From positions 62,001 to 126,000 of the forward strand of contig NZ_JABBGF010000004.1 in NCBI RefSeq assembly GCF_012927265.1: a stretch of DNA of 64,000 bases. Reading direction: 5' to 3'. Shown one piece after another: positions 35,434 to 44,777 of this stretch. A model generated the notes under the pieces. That model was not told where the DNA came from and searched no databases. It saw nothing but the letters and a program-made list of their open reading frames with translations. The stretch is from Chryseobacterium cheonjiense (GTDB taxonomy: Bacteria; Bacteroidota; Bacteroidia; Flavobacteriales; Weeksellaceae). Numbering within the stretch: the stretch's first letter is position 1; each line of letters begins with the position of its first letter. The position numbers and the translations under genes are program-made.

Positions 35434-38400
35434 AAGATTATCCGCGAATAAGAAGACTGTCAACATTAGGGATCATCAGGCATCAGCACTTTGACTATGA
35501 GTTCGGTCCTTTCAGAACGGATTTTGTCGGGGAAGGGGGCGCCGGTAAAAGTATGATTTCCGATCTACTTCAGCTGATCTTTGTTGGGGTGCGTTATTTC
35601 CATTCTCCCACCAAAGGCAGTGGTCCCAGAGAGGCTAAGACCCTGGTGTTACGATCGGAGGGAAAGGGTACGGATATGGGCTATGCATTTTTGAGCCTTG
35701 AGCTCAAAAAGAACCAATATGTGATCGTCGGGATATATCTGGAAAGTTCGGGCGCTGCAGAGATGTTCATTGTTCAGCAGGGGAATAATTTTGAAGCCGA
35801 TACGAAGCTGGCAACGTTTGGCCAGCTGCTCGGTGTTGCTGAATTCCAGCGGGATAATTCCATTTTGCCCATCAATGAATTACGTGACCATATCATTGAT
35901 AATTTTAACCTGACCTGTGAAAGCTGGGAGAGAACCCAGACCTACCATAAGATTTTATTTAACAATGATATTCTGCCGCTGGATCTTTCGGTAAGTAACC
36001 AGGCATTGCATAATTACGCAAGGATTGTTCAGGCTTTTTCGCGGGAATCGCTAGATATGGATAAGAGTGTCAGCTTGCAGTCTTTTCTGTTCGGTGATGA
36101 GAAAGAAAAAGAATTTTATAACAGGTTTGAAACCACGGTTGAGGAGCTGCAGGGTGATGAGAAGCAGTTTCAGGATAATGTCGCGGAAATAGATAAGCTT
36201 AAAATTAAGCAGCAGAAACTCAGTGATCTGCTCGATCTGAAGGTTTTAAAGGAGCGTCTTTTTAAAGACTATATCGAAGCCGAGTATGATTTCCTGGGCC
36301 AGCAACAAGATGGTCTATTTAAGGAGCTCGAAGAATTGATACTAAAATATGAAGAAAGCACCAGGCTCCTTCCACTTCTTGAATCTGTTCTTTTAAAAAA
36401 AATGGAGGAAATAGCACAAGAGCAACCTGTAATTGAGAAACGGGTTGAGGATGCTCTTGTTCTAACAAAGGAATGGACCGATAAACGTAAGAAAAGAGGT
36501 GATTTCTTGCGCTGGCTGGATGAGCTGGAAATTTCTGCCGAACAGGTTCTGGCCAAATACGACAGCTATCAGGAATCCAAGGATAATATCCGAAAGATAA
36601 ATGAACTTGAAGCGCAGATTCAAAAGAATAAGATATCAACAAACCTGCTGGCCAATTATTCGGGAAAAGCAGTACTTGTACAGATCCAGCATAGTTGTGA
36701 CCTATTGCAACAGGAAATCGAATTTAAAAATAAGCTTCGGTCCCTAAACAACCTGGATGAAGCCACTTCTATTGCCAGATGGGCTCTTGAAACAGACAGT
36801 GTTTTGAATCAGAGACAGGAGGGAATCATCAGGATGTTCCAGAATCAGGACATCAGGGTCGATCAACCGCAGGATAAGCTGTACAGATATCTTCCGTCGC
36901 CGGAGATATTGATTCACGGGGAGATTCCAGTTTATAGCGAAGATGAGCTTGGATTTTGGCTAAATCTCAATGGTGTTCTTGAATTTATTTCAAAAGATTT
37001 TGAACCTGTGTTCAATACCGGAAACAAAGATGACATTAAAAAATATTTCGAGGTCCAGACCAGTAACATTGCTAAGGATATACAGGGTTTAGAAAAGAGT
37101 TTAGCAGATTTAAGTGTTCTTTACAGGATTCTTGAAGAACTTGGAGATGCCGATGAATATGTTAAAGCCTGGGGGGCAAAGTGGGAGCTGGATGTGCAAT
37201 TACAGTCTCATGAACTGTTTGCGTTAAAGAAAGATGAGCTTGTCGATCATTTCAATTTGGCGAATGATAGTGAAGTGCCAGCAAAAGCAATGCAGTATGA
37301 AAACTCCTACAAAACATTAAAAAAGGAAGAAAGTGAGTTGATAACCTTATCAAGCAATCTATCCCAACTGGAGAAATCTTTCATTGATGCCATATCCGAT
37401 GAACAAGTTGTAGGCATAAAAAGTAAATGGCGTTTTGATTCTGCAGAGCAGCCTACTGTCCTTAATGATCTGGTCGATGCTTCAGATAATGCGAAGTTTT
37501 ATGATGATTTTTTCGGGATTTACAAAAATCAGGAGAAGAATTATGCTGGTTCAGAAAGGATTAAAGAATTGGATCGACTGATAAATGAATTAAAGTCGAA
37601 GAGGAATGATGCATATGGTAAGTGTCCGGAAATCTTTGTTTCAACCTATGTTCCCAAGATCAGGCAATATGAGGAGGTTGAGCAATTACGTGAAGATTGT
37701 TCTGCAGCAGAAAATAAATATATCGTCAAATATAATGTCATTGCAGGGGAAAATTTAAACAATAATTTCAAAAGATTCGAGGATTCGGGAGATTTTCAGG
37801 CTTTGTGTGCAGAGATTTTACCTCCCGAAATTCTAAGTGATGAAAATATTTTGGAAAAAGATGTTATTGAAAAAATAGGAAAGTATCTGGCTGATATAAA
37901 TTTAAAGAACAAGAAATTGAATTCGCGTAAGCTGAATAAACTGGCTTCGATTATTGAAGATGTCTGGCTTGAAGTCAGTACCCAGTTAAACATCGCACGG
38001 CAGATTCGGAATTTTCTGAACGATGATGAGAAAATAATCTCCGGCGGTCACAAGGCTACCTTGGCTGAGATAAAAGACAATTCACTTTCAGCCGACTGGA
38101 TGCAAATCTTTGTTGAGAAGATTAAAAAAGATGCTGAGTTTGGATCTGACGAGACTTTATTTGAACAGGAGAAAGGGATTACAAATGAGCTTGAAAAGTA
38201 TCACTCTTTAACCGATAAACTTCAGCAGGCCTATTACCGCTCGGGCGGTGACCGAAACCTTAGACCCAAAATAAAAGATCTCTTAAATCCCAAGTCGTAT
38301 TATGGACTTAAATTTTCAATGGTAAACAGTTCCGGAAAGAAAAATGATGGAAGTAACAGTCAGACGTATTCTGCAATTGCGCTTTTGTGTATTGCCAAGT

Positions 38401-38672
38401 TAGCATTACTTGACAAAAAATCTGGCAGTAAAGACAAGGATGCAATTCGTTTTATGGCCATTGATGAAGCAGCAGGTTTGGGCAAAAACTTTGATATGCT
38501 ATATAAAATAGCAGAGGCTAATGATTATCAGATTATTTCTATGTCAATATCTCCCCATAAGATAGATGCAGCCAAGCAGAATATCTACCTCCTGCATAAT
38601 AGTGTGGAGGACGATGAGGTAAATTATGATCCTGTCCCAATATTTGGTCTACTTGAAAACGGAACAGTATGA
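35430..38672 (+). CDS. Wadjet-like JetC (SMC/MukB-type ATPase)
   Basis: A 1080-residue SMC-like motor. The N-terminal ATPase half carries FGPFRTDFVGEGGAGKSMISDLLQLIF (Walker A at 34-42). A very long coiled-coil central part (about 230-900) follows, rich in E, K, L and Q. The C-terminal half has the signature-like stretch SSGKKNDGSNSQTYSAIALLCIAKLALL and Walker B in IRFMAIDEAAGLGKNFDML, then IISMSISP. In characterised Wadjet systems this motor extrudes closed circular DNA so that JetD can cut it. The length matches the roughly 1100-residue family norm. It overlaps jetB and jetD by 4 bp each. Confidence 0.88.
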   Translation: MKDYPRIRRLSTLGIIRHQHFDYEFGPFRTDFVGEGGAGKSMISDLLQLIFVGVRYFHSPTKGSGPREAKTLVLRSEGKGTDMGYAFLSLELKKNQYVIVGIYLESSGAAEMFIVQQGNNFEADTKLATFGQLLGVAEFQRDNSILPINELRDHIIDNFNLTCESWERTQTYHKILFNNDILPLDLSVSNQALHNYARIVQAFSRESLDMDKSVSLQSFLFGDEKEKEFYNRFETTVEELQGDEKQFQDNVAEIDKLKIKQQKLSDLLDLKVLKERLFKDYIEAEYDFLGQQQDGLFKELEELILKYEESTRLLPLLESVLLKKMEEIAQEQPVIEKRVEDALVLTKEWTDKRKKRGDFLRWLDELEISAEQVLAKYDSYQESKDNIRKINELEAQIQKNKISTNLLANYSGKAVLVQIQHSCDLLQQEIEFKNKLRSLNNLDEATSIARWALETDSVLNQRQEGIIRMFQNQDIRVDQPQDKLYRYLPSPEILIHGEIPVYSEDELGFWLNLNGVLEFISKDFEPVFNTGNKDDIKKYFEVQTSNIAKDIQGLEKSLADLSVLYRILEELGDADEYVKAWGAKWELDVQLQSHELFALKKDELVDHFNLANDSEVPAKAMQYENSYKTLKKEESELITLSSNLSQLEKSFIDAISDEQVVGIKSKWRFDSAEQPTVLNDLVDASDNAKFYDDFFGIYKNQEKNYAGSERIKELDRLINELKSKRNDAYGKCPEIFVSTYVPKIRQYEEVEQLREDCSAAENKYIVKYNVIAGENLNNNFKRFEDSGDFQALCAEILPPEILSDENILEKDVIEKIGKYLADINLKNKKLNSRKLNKLASIIEDVWLEVSTQLNIARQIRNFLNDDEKIISGGHKATLAEIKDNSLSADWMQIFVEKIKKDAEFGSDETLFEQEKGITNELEKYHSLTDKLQQAYYRSGGDRNLRPKIKDLLNPKSYYGLKFSMVNSSGKKNDGSNSQTYSAIALLCIAKLALLDKKSGSKDKDAIRFMAIDEAAGLGKNFDMLYKIAEANDYQIISMSISPHKIDAAKQNIYLLHNSVEDDEVNYDPVPIFGLLENGTV

Positions 38673-39622
38673 GAACAGTAGAGTGGAAATATTTAAGAGG
38701 CCTCCATGAATTATATGTAGGTGGTAAAACAAGGTTAAAAATACTGAACAACAGTTATATTGAAAGGATCATTTTTACGCAAAAAAAGCTTGTAAGATAT
38801 CAAAAAGGAAATCACTTAGTTCTCGAGTCCTCGAGTAGGTTTAAACCTTTTTATGAAAAAGAATTTTTGGAAACTTTTCTCTATTACAATAAGTTTTTTG
38901 AGGAATCAGGGCTGGAGAATAACAGTAAGAAAAATTTTACTGAACAAGATCTGAAGGCTTTAATATTTGTATTTTACAATAAACAAGAGATCAAAAAGAG
39001 GATGACCACCAGAAAAAAGCTTTCAGCGGAGCTTTTTAGAAAAGAAAACTCAAAGTATATCGAGAACAGGCCTTCTTTGGAGAAAGCGATACTGCAACTT
39101 TTAAAAGTAGATGCATTTCCTGAAAATGATCCAAAAAATCATCAATGGAGATGGGTCGTTGACTGCCTGGAGCCGCAGGTCATCGTACTGTGCGAAAATC
39201 TGGATTGCCTGAAGGTACCTGTTGAATACAAAAAGAGCAACATTGAACTCTGGTACGTTGGCGGTAATAATACGAAGCCCCTGCAGGACATTTCGGCAGA
39301 TAAGCTGGGCCTGCCCATCTATTATTTTTGTGACTGGGATTATAACGGTCTAGATATCTATTGTCAGGTGAAAAATATTTTTAAAGAAAAAGGAAAAGAT
39401 ATAATACTCATTGAACCTCCTAAAAATGCTAAAAAATTACCGGTCGCGGTAAAACATCACAAAAGCAAATGGAGTCAGGAAAAGCAATTTTCAGGACTTG
39501 ACCAGTCTCATTTTACGATTGGGCAGATTGAGGTAATTGATTCGCTTATTTCAAAAGATGAATGGATTGAGGAAGAATCTATTGATTTAATAGAATATTT
39601 AATATTCGCGTGTAGAAACTAA
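38669..39622 (+). CDS. Wadjet-like JetD (TOPRIM nuclease)
   Basis: A 317-residue predicted DNA-cleaving subunit. The C-terminal half is a TOPRIM domain: VIVLCENLDCLKVP supplies the catalytic glutamate, and LPIYYFCDWDYNGLDIYCQV supplies the DxD acidic pair in the DWDYNG form seen in JetD and topoisomerase VI A-like proteins. The N-terminal 170 residues are mostly helical. It is shorter than type I JetD (about 400 residues), which argues for another Wadjet type; I cannot say which. Wadjet systems restrict plasmids, and this would be the effector. The 4-bp overlap with jetC indicates a single operon. Confidence 0.83.
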   Translation: MRTVEWKYLRGLHELYVGGKTRLKILNNSYIERIIFTQKKLVRYQKGNHLVLESSSRFKPFYEKEFLETFLYYNKFFEESGLENNSKKNFTEQDLKALIFVFYNKQEIKKRMTTRKKLSAELFRKENSKYIENRPSLEKAILQLLKVDAFPENDPKNHQWRWVVDCLEPQVIVLCENLDCLKVPVEYKKSNIELWYVGGNNTKPLQDISADKLGLPIYYFCDWDYNGLDIYCQVKNIFKEKGKDIILIEPPKNAKKLPVAVKHHKSKWSQEKQFSGLDQSHFTIGQIEVIDSLISKDEWIEEESIDLIEYLIFACRN

Positions 39623-39996
39623 TGACTCATTAATTTTAGTTTGTTAAGATTTTGTATGTTTTAACCAATATAAGGAGTTGTGACAAATTCGTGGCAGATA
39701 ATTTTTTTTACTAAGTCATTGATTAATAATGTTTAATTGCATTAGATGGTAATCTCTACACAGATCCGAACCATCCTTTTCAGAATAGCATAAAATCCAC
39801 TATTTTATTCATTTTCAAATTACTGCCATGATTCTGCAATAAATATAAATCATGCTATTATCTAGTAGAACAGAATATGACCGAAGCATAAAAATTTTTT
39901 GTTAAAATATGTATGTAAACTCGTCAAATAAATTGTTCTGTTTTTCGTTTAAATATATAGGAGTTCTAACTAAAGGACTTTAATTAATACCACGCT
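39623..39996. other. Intergenic stretch before the serine recombinase
   Basis: No supportable gene. It holds the right copy of the 15-mer AAATTACTGCCATGA (39817-39831), which sits in a 35-bp stretch similar to the one near the left island end. The promoter of the recombinase should lie in 39880-39990. Confidence 0.5.
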
Positions 39997-41574
39997 ATGC
40001 AAGCCGTTTATCTGTACATACGAGTCAGTACTGATGAACAGGCTGTAAAAGGATATTCCCAACGCAGCCAGCTGGATCGACTTGTGCACTATTGTAAAGA
40101 TCACAATCTCATTGTTACCAAAACTATTTTCGAAGACTATTCTGCGAAAACATTTAACCGACCGGAGTGGAACAAACTGTTCGCTGAACTTAAGCTCATT
40201 AAAAATCAATCTTCACTTATTCTCTTTACTTATTGGGATCGATTCAGCCGCAATATTATGGACGCTTATAAGATGTTAGAAAGATTGCAGAATATGAAAG
40301 TCTCCATTCAGGCAATTGAACAGCAGATAGACTTCTCAATCCCGGAAAGTAAAATTATGTTGGCAATGTATTGGGCTACTTCTGAAGTAGAAAACGATAA
40401 AAGAAGCCGTAATGTACGTTTGGGAATGCAAAAAGCAAGACTGGAAGGAAGATGGATCAATAAAGCTCCTCTAGGGTATAGAAATAAAATCACATCTGAT
40501 GGAAAAAAATATATAGCCCTCTACGAACCGGAAGCATATATTATCCGTGAGGCTTTTACAGCTATAGTGAGACAAAATAAATATTGTTTAACTGAAATAT
40601 ACAAGGATGCGGTATCAAATGGGCTTAATTGTAGTAGAAGTGCTTTTTATCGGTTGGTAAGAAATCCTATTTATTGTGGTAAAATAAAAATTCCGGCATT
40701 TGAAGATAAACCTGAAAAAATTGTTGAGGGTACTCATGAGCGTCTTATACCTGTCGTTTTATTTGATCAGGTTCAAAGAATAATAAAAGACGCAGATTTA
40801 AACCATCCTATGAAACTAACTTCAAAAAGGATAGTCAATGAAAATTTAATTTTTAGAGGTGTCCTACAATGTCCTAATTGTGGAAATACGCTTACAGGAA
40901 GTGGATCGCAGGGACATACTAAAAAATATTATTATTATCACTGTATGGGACGCTGTTCATATCGGATAAGAGCTGACCTTATCAATTTGAGTTTTCTTTC
41001 ATTCCTTAAGAAGAATAGAGTGGTAGAACCATTTTTAGAACTTGCCAATAGTATTTCAAAGGAAATTTACGGTGAAGAACATCATGATTATATTCAGAAA
41101 AAAGAGGAGATAAAGAAAGAAATGGAAAAATTGATTGATAGGGGATTCAATGCACAAAAGCTATTTTCAAATGGGAATATTGACTATGATGATTATATAC
41201 TAATAAGAAGTCGTTGTCAGGAATCTTTAAAAGATAATACTGATAAATTGAGACAGCAGGCTTTAAAAATAGTGGCTGAAAAACATACAGAAAAGGGAAC
41301 TGATTACATAATTAACCACTTAGGAGAGTTTTATGAAAATTCAGATACTATAACCAAACAGAGGATTATCAGGTTGTTTTTTCCGGAGAAAGTAAAAGTA
41401 ATAGAAGGGAATATTGAAAAAATGCTATCAGAAAGTGTTAAGACTATATTTGGATTAACTGCTTCAGCTTCGAAAATAAAAGAAATCCATGGTCAGCAGA
41501 CAGAGCAAGCAATAGTTGAATTTTTTAAAGAATTATATTTTTTAGGGTATGAACAAAACTTAAAAAATATCTAA
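39997..41574 (+). CDS. Large serine recombinase (site-specific integrase)
   Basis: A 525-residue serine integrase, the probable mobility gene of the island. The N-terminal resolvase domain starts YLYIRVSTDEQAVKGYSQRSQ with nucleophile Ser11, and LILFTYWDRFSRNIMDAYKML carries the conserved DRFSR. A recombinase domain follows (LYEPEAYIIREAF ... FYRLVRNPIYCGKI), then a zinc-ribbon (LQCPNCGNTLTG ... YHCMGRCSYRI) and a coiled coil (residues about 365-440). Enzymes like this integrate by attP x attB exchange without needing long repeats. It lies 425 bp inside the right direct repeat and is oriented outward. Confidence 0.92.
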   Translation: MQAVYLYIRVSTDEQAVKGYSQRSQLDRLVHYCKDHNLIVTKTIFEDYSAKTFNRPEWNKLFAELKLIKNQSSLILFTYWDRFSRNIMDAYKMLERLQNMKVSIQAIEQQIDFSIPESKIMLAMYWATSEVENDKRSRNVRLGMQKARLEGRWINKAPLGYRNKITSDGKKYIALYEPEAYIIREAFTAIVRQNKYCLTEIYKDAVSNGLNCSRSAFYRLVRNPIYCGKIKIPAFEDKPEKIVEGTHERLIPVVLFDQVQRIIKDADLNHPMKLTSKRIVNENLIFRGVLQCPNCGNTLTGSGSQGHTKKYYYYHCMGRCSYRIRADLINLSFLSFLKKNRVVEPFLELANSISKEIYGEEHHDYIQKKEEIKKEMEKLIDRGFNAQKLFSNGNIDYDDYILIRSRCQESLKDNTDKLRQQALKIVAEKHTEKGTDYIINHLGEFYENSDTITKQRIIRLFFPEKVKVIEGNIEKMLSESVKTIFGLTASASKIKEIHGQQTEQAIVEFFKELYFLGYEQNLKNI

Positions 41575-41998
41575 AAATTGATTGATTAGTTTTTGATTTT
41601 TCAGAGTAAAGCTGATATTTTAAATTGCATTTATATAAAACACTGAAAAACAGTATTTTATCCGGGATTTGAAGTGTTCGAAATCCTGTATAGATAACGT
41701 GATGGGCTTGTCTTTTCGAACTTTTTGCTCCACATAAAAAAAATGATTTTGGTATTTATTTGATTTTCAGTTATTTAATATTTTTGAAAAAGTTCGAATC
41801 CTGTCAGGTTCGTAGCAACAATATGGAGCTTTAATCGAAAAATCCTCTAAAAAAGATAAAACATTTGTTTTTTAAGAAAAAATTTTTGCTTTAAAAAATA
41901 TGGTAAAAGGGTGAAAAATACTCTAAATAGACTGAATAAGAAGTATTTATAAATAAAATGACACCATTTGGCCTAAATTGTCCTAATGGTGTCATTAA
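41575..41998. other. Gene-poor stretch with tRNA T-loop-like motifs
   Basis: No protein gene. TTCGAA motifs with tRNA T-arm-like flanks occur at 41677, 41715 and 41792, the last reading AGTTCGAATCCTG. A perfect 12-bp inverted repeat (AATGACACCATT ... AATGGTGTCATT, 41958-41996) ends directly before the right direct repeat. It may be a terminator for the recombinase or a recombination site. Confidence 0.5.
41958..41996. repeat. Perfect 12-bp inverted repeat at the right island edge
   Basis: Arms AATGACACCATT and AATGGTGTCATT are separated by 15 nt. It occupies the position taken by the tRNA-terminator-like hairpin beside the left direct repeat, so each repeat copy is preceded by a different hairpin. 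Confidence 0.65.
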
Positions 41999-42338
41999 GT
42001 GAACTTGGAAGGATTATCTTCGAACCGTCTGATACAAGATTTGAATTGGATTTTGAAATTAAATATTTGATTATGAGTTGTTTGTGTAGGTTTTCGGAGA
42101 GTTCGAATCCTTTTGCGATATGTTGACGGGAGCAATTTTTCGAACTTTTGTCCTAATATTTTAAGAGCTCTAATTTTCAATATATTGGTTTTTAATACTT
42201 TATGATTTGTAATTCAAGTTCGAATCCTCTTGCCATAATGATTTTATTAAGTTATTTTGACTATTATAATAGTAAAAATAGGTAATTTTCAGCTTGGAGT
42301 TGATTTATTATCAACTCCAAGCTCGTTTATAAGAAATA
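41999..42338. repeat. Right direct repeat of the island (about 340 bp)
   Basis: The partner of 15117-15456, with the same internal order of tRNA-like motifs and the same closing hairpin (GGAGTTGAT ... ATCAACTCC, 42291-42323, with longer perfect arms here). Differences are scattered substitutions and small indels, so the copies are old or were inherited from a repeat family, not a fresh target duplication. Confidence 0.85.
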
Positions 42339-42861
42339 ATGTACTTTTATAAATTTAGCTAAAAATTTCCATAAAACTTTCTTAGTGCGTTTATCCTTAA
42401 CAGTAACTTTTGCAACATTGTATGATTATTATTTGGATGAAAAGCCCTACTATGTTTTCATTTTCTCATTTTTGAGACTAATAAAGGAATTATTGAACTT
42501 TACTCAATTTTACCTTTATTTTTGTTTACGGGAAACCATATTTGAACTTTATGATGAAGCTGTTTTTGATCCAGCTATTCATTATAATAATGAGTAAGGA
42601 TGCTACCCCTAGTTGGGCTGGCTATATTTTTTAATGAGAAGTACGCTATGTAAGGCACTTGAGAAATAAGTTTATTGGGTGAAGCAATTGATGATAAATA
42701 TTTGCCTGAGATTGGAACAAGACGAAGACTTTCAATAAAAACTAATAATTTAGAATTTTAAAGACAAAAGCATATTTGAGTAAGGGTTCTGATAAATTGG
42801 CCAAGTACAAAGATGTAATCAAGGAATTAATAAGTTTATACCCCGAATATCACCCATTACA
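42339..42861. other. Degraded stretch outside the right repeat
   Basis: Contains open frames but no gene I can support. A 70-codon frame with a GTG start at 42385 (MRLSLTVTFATLYDYY...) has no family. Other frames give short protein-like runs (EAIDDKYLPEIGTRRRLSIKTNN; LAKYKDVIKELISLYPEYHPL). The stretch ends at the broken 5' edge of an arsenite-efflux gene, so it is probably a scar of rearrangement. Confidence 0.45.
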
Positions 42862-43221
42862 ATGTATGCTTTATTGTTTACAATCGTATTAATGTTCAGT
42901 CTGAAAGGCGATAAAATATTAGAATTGCCAATGGATGTGATAAAAGTTGCCATACCCTTAATCATCTATTTTGTACTAATGTTTTTTGTTAGCTTCTATA
43001 TCAATAAAACGCTGAAAGTTCCTTACGACAAAAATGCCTCAATAGCCTTTACAGCTACAGGCAACAATTTTGAATTGGCGATAGCAGTAGCAATAGCTGT
43101 TTTTGGCATTCACTCTCCGCAGGCATTTGTAGGCGTAATTGGTCCATTAATAGAAGTTCCCGTGCTTATTTTATTGGTAAAAGCCAGCTTGTGGCTAAAG
43201 AAGAGATATTGCAATAATTAG
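42862..43221 (+). pseudogene. ACR3 arsenite efflux transporter, C-terminal fragment
   Basis: The 119 residues correspond to the last third of an ACR3-type arsenite permease. They include the family signature NASIAFTATGNNFELAIAVAIAVFGIHSPQAFVGVIGPLIEVPVLILLVKASLWL with its TM helices. Full ACR3 proteins have about 350 residues and ten helices; here the first two thirds are missing and the upstream frame does not continue the family. The remaining piece cannot form a transporter. It indicates that an arsenic-resistance operon once continued into this region. Confidence 0.8.
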
Positions 43222-43253
43222 ATTGATTTAAAAAGAAATCAGCACAAAGTTAT

Positions 43254-43292
43254 AAAATTCAGAAATTTTTCTAAATTCAATTTTAACTTTGT
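43254..43292 (+). promoter_or_regulatory. Shared operator/promoter motif, copy A
   Basis: TTCAGAAA at 43258 and CTAAAT at 43271 are followed by CTTTG starting 43287, exactly 29 nt from the first T. TAACTTTG also fits the -7 consensus. It stands about 60 bp before the Cys-rich protein gene. Four further copies with identical spacing lie at 57551, 59562, 61597 and 62394. Confidence 0.75.
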
Positions 43293-43351
43293 ATAAACTT
43301 TACAGTTTATATTTAATAATCACAAAAAAATAAATTCATAAATTTGTCTAA

Positions 43352-43744
43352 GTGAAAAATTGGAACAAACATATCACCATAGTTCTATGGCTATTTTGGG
43401 GATTTCTATTGGCTCCCAACATAAGCTATGCCTGTTCAAAAGCTCCAATTAAAACGGAACAACAGAAATTTTCAAAAAATCATCACGAGAAAGCAGAAAA
43501 AAAGGATTGTTGCAAAACCAAATCCTGTAAAAAATGTAAAGATGGAAATGGCTGCGGTGGTAATTGTAAGCATAACTCGTGTAAGTGCGGCGTTTCTTCA
43601 CCAAATTCTTTAAGTGTACCAATCGCAATAGAATTAAAAGCAAAAAACTATTTTGCTGAAACCAAAAAGCAAAAATTCGGTTTCAAAGAAGCCTATTATT
43701 CTTCAGGCTTTTTCTCCATTTGGCTTCCCCCTAAAATAAGCTAA
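43352..43744 (+). CDS. Cys-rich secreted protein of the copper locus
   Basis: A 130-residue protein with a signal peptide (IVLWLFWGFLLAPNISYA). It is followed by a cluster of cysteines, histidines and lysines (CSKAPIKT...NHHEKAEKKDCCKTKSCKKCKDGNGCGGNCKHNSCKCG, residues about 28-80), well suited to binding soft metal ions such as Cu(I). The C-terminus (SSGFFSIWLPPKIS) is hydrophobic. It begins with GTG; no ATG is available. Not a named family that I know, but its place ahead of HMA and P-type ATPase genes, under the shared promoter motif, points to metal buffering or sensing in the periplasm. Confidence 0.7.
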   Translation: MKNWNKHITIVLWLFWGFLLAPNISYACSKAPIKTEQQKFSKNHHEKAEKKDCCKTKSCKKCKDGNGCGGNCKHNSCKCGVSSPNSLSVPIAIELKAKNYFAETKKQKFGFKEAYYSSGFFSIWLPPKIS

Positions 43745-43776
43745 AATTATGACTTGACAGCCATAGGTACGTCTTG

Positions 43777-43800
43777 TCAAAAGCTGTTCCGGCTTTTTTT
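43777..43800 (+). terminator. Terminator after the Cys-rich gene
   Basis: AAAAGC and GCTTTT arms around TGTTCCG are followed by T residues. It separates the Cys-rich gene from the copper operon that begins at 43882. Confidence 0.6.
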
Positions 43801-43881
43801 AATCCCTAATTTGTATCATTTATTTAAAATTTCAAACAGAAATGGGTTTGCTAATGCCCCATTTCTTAAAATGTAATTATT

Positions 43882-44760
43882 ATGAAATCATTATCAAAAA
43901 TAGTGATGGTAATCGCTGTATTACTATCATCAATAAACGGCTTCGCACAAATCAAGAATGCGAAAACAGAAACCGTAAAGATTTACGGAAATTGTGGTAT
44001 GTGCAAAACCACCATCGAAAAAGCAGGTAACGTAAAAAAGGTAGCCAGTGTGGACTGGAACAAAGATACCAAGATGGCTACGCTCACCTATGACGGCGAC
44101 AAAACAAATCAGGATGAAATCCTGAAACGTATCGCCTTAGCAGGTTATGATAGCGAGAAGTTCTTGGCGCCAGATGATGTATATGCAAAATTACCCGGTT
44201 GTTGCCAGTATGATAGAGCGTTGAAGCCAACTGCCAAAAACAAAGAGGCAGGAATGGATATGAACGCCGGGCATGGCAATCACAATCATAGTGAAATGAC
44301 AGCACAGGGTAACAAGAATGCTACTCAAAATCAATCACAACTAAAACCTGTATTTGACAACTATTTTTCAGTTAAAGATGCTTTGATAAAAACAGATGCG
44401 GCGACCGCATCCGCCAAAGCTGCTGAATTGTCGGCATCCATTAAACCAGTTGATATGAGTAAGCTATCGGTAGAAGAGCATGCTGTTTGGATGAAAATAA
44501 TGAAAGACTTAGCAGCCAATACAGAAAGTATATCAAAATCAAAAGATGTTGCAAAACAGAGAAATGCTTTTGCCAAACTCTCGGGCAATATTTACACATT
44601 GGCTAAAGTATCTAAACAGGATGTACCCGTTTATTATCAACATTGCCCAATGTATAATGGCGGAGCAAACTGGTTAAGCAAAGAGAATGCGGTTAAAAAT
44701 CCGTATTACGGTTCACAAATGCTTACCTGTGGTAGTACAGTTGAAATTCTTGGCAAGTAA
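43882..44760 (+). CDS. Periplasmic HMA-domain protein with DUF3347
   Basis: A 292-residue exported protein. After a signal peptide (to FAQ, about residue 23) residues 32-100 form a heavy-metal-associated domain with the binding motif GNCGMCKTTIE (CxxC). A His/Met-rich linker (GMDMNAGHGNHNHSEM) leads to a C-terminal DUF3347 domain (FDNYFSVKDALI ... YYQHCPMYNGGANWLSKENAVKNPYYGSQMLTCG). That domain occurs in CusB-like and other Bacteroidota copper proteins. It probably carries copper in the periplasm for the ATPase or oxidase downstream. It lies 17 bp from the P-type ATPase gene. Confidence 0.85.
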   Translation: MKSLSKIVMVIAVLLSSINGFAQIKNAKTETVKIYGNCGMCKTTIEKAGNVKKVASVDWNKDTKMATLTYDGDKTNQDEILKRIALAGYDSEKFLAPDDVYAKLPGCCQYDRALKPTAKNKEAGMDMNAGHGNHNHSEMTAQGNKNATQNQSQLKPVFDNYFSVKDALIKTDAATASAKAAELSASIKPVDMSKLSVEEHAVWMKIMKDLAANTESISKSKDVAKQRNAFAKLSGNIYTLAKVSKQDVPVYYQHCPMYNGGANWLSKENAVKNPYYGSQMLTCGSTVEILGK

Positions 44761-44777
44761 ATCCTAAACTTACAATT

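Noticed and set aside
39997..42338. A classical insertion sequence or tyrosine-integrase element
   Set aside because: The only mobility gene is a serine recombinase; no DDE transposase, terminal inverted repeats or short target duplications are visible.
42385..42597. A 70-codon open frame beginning with GTG
   Set aside because: No signal peptide, motif or neighbour support; it lies in a degraded stretch with open frames in several phases.
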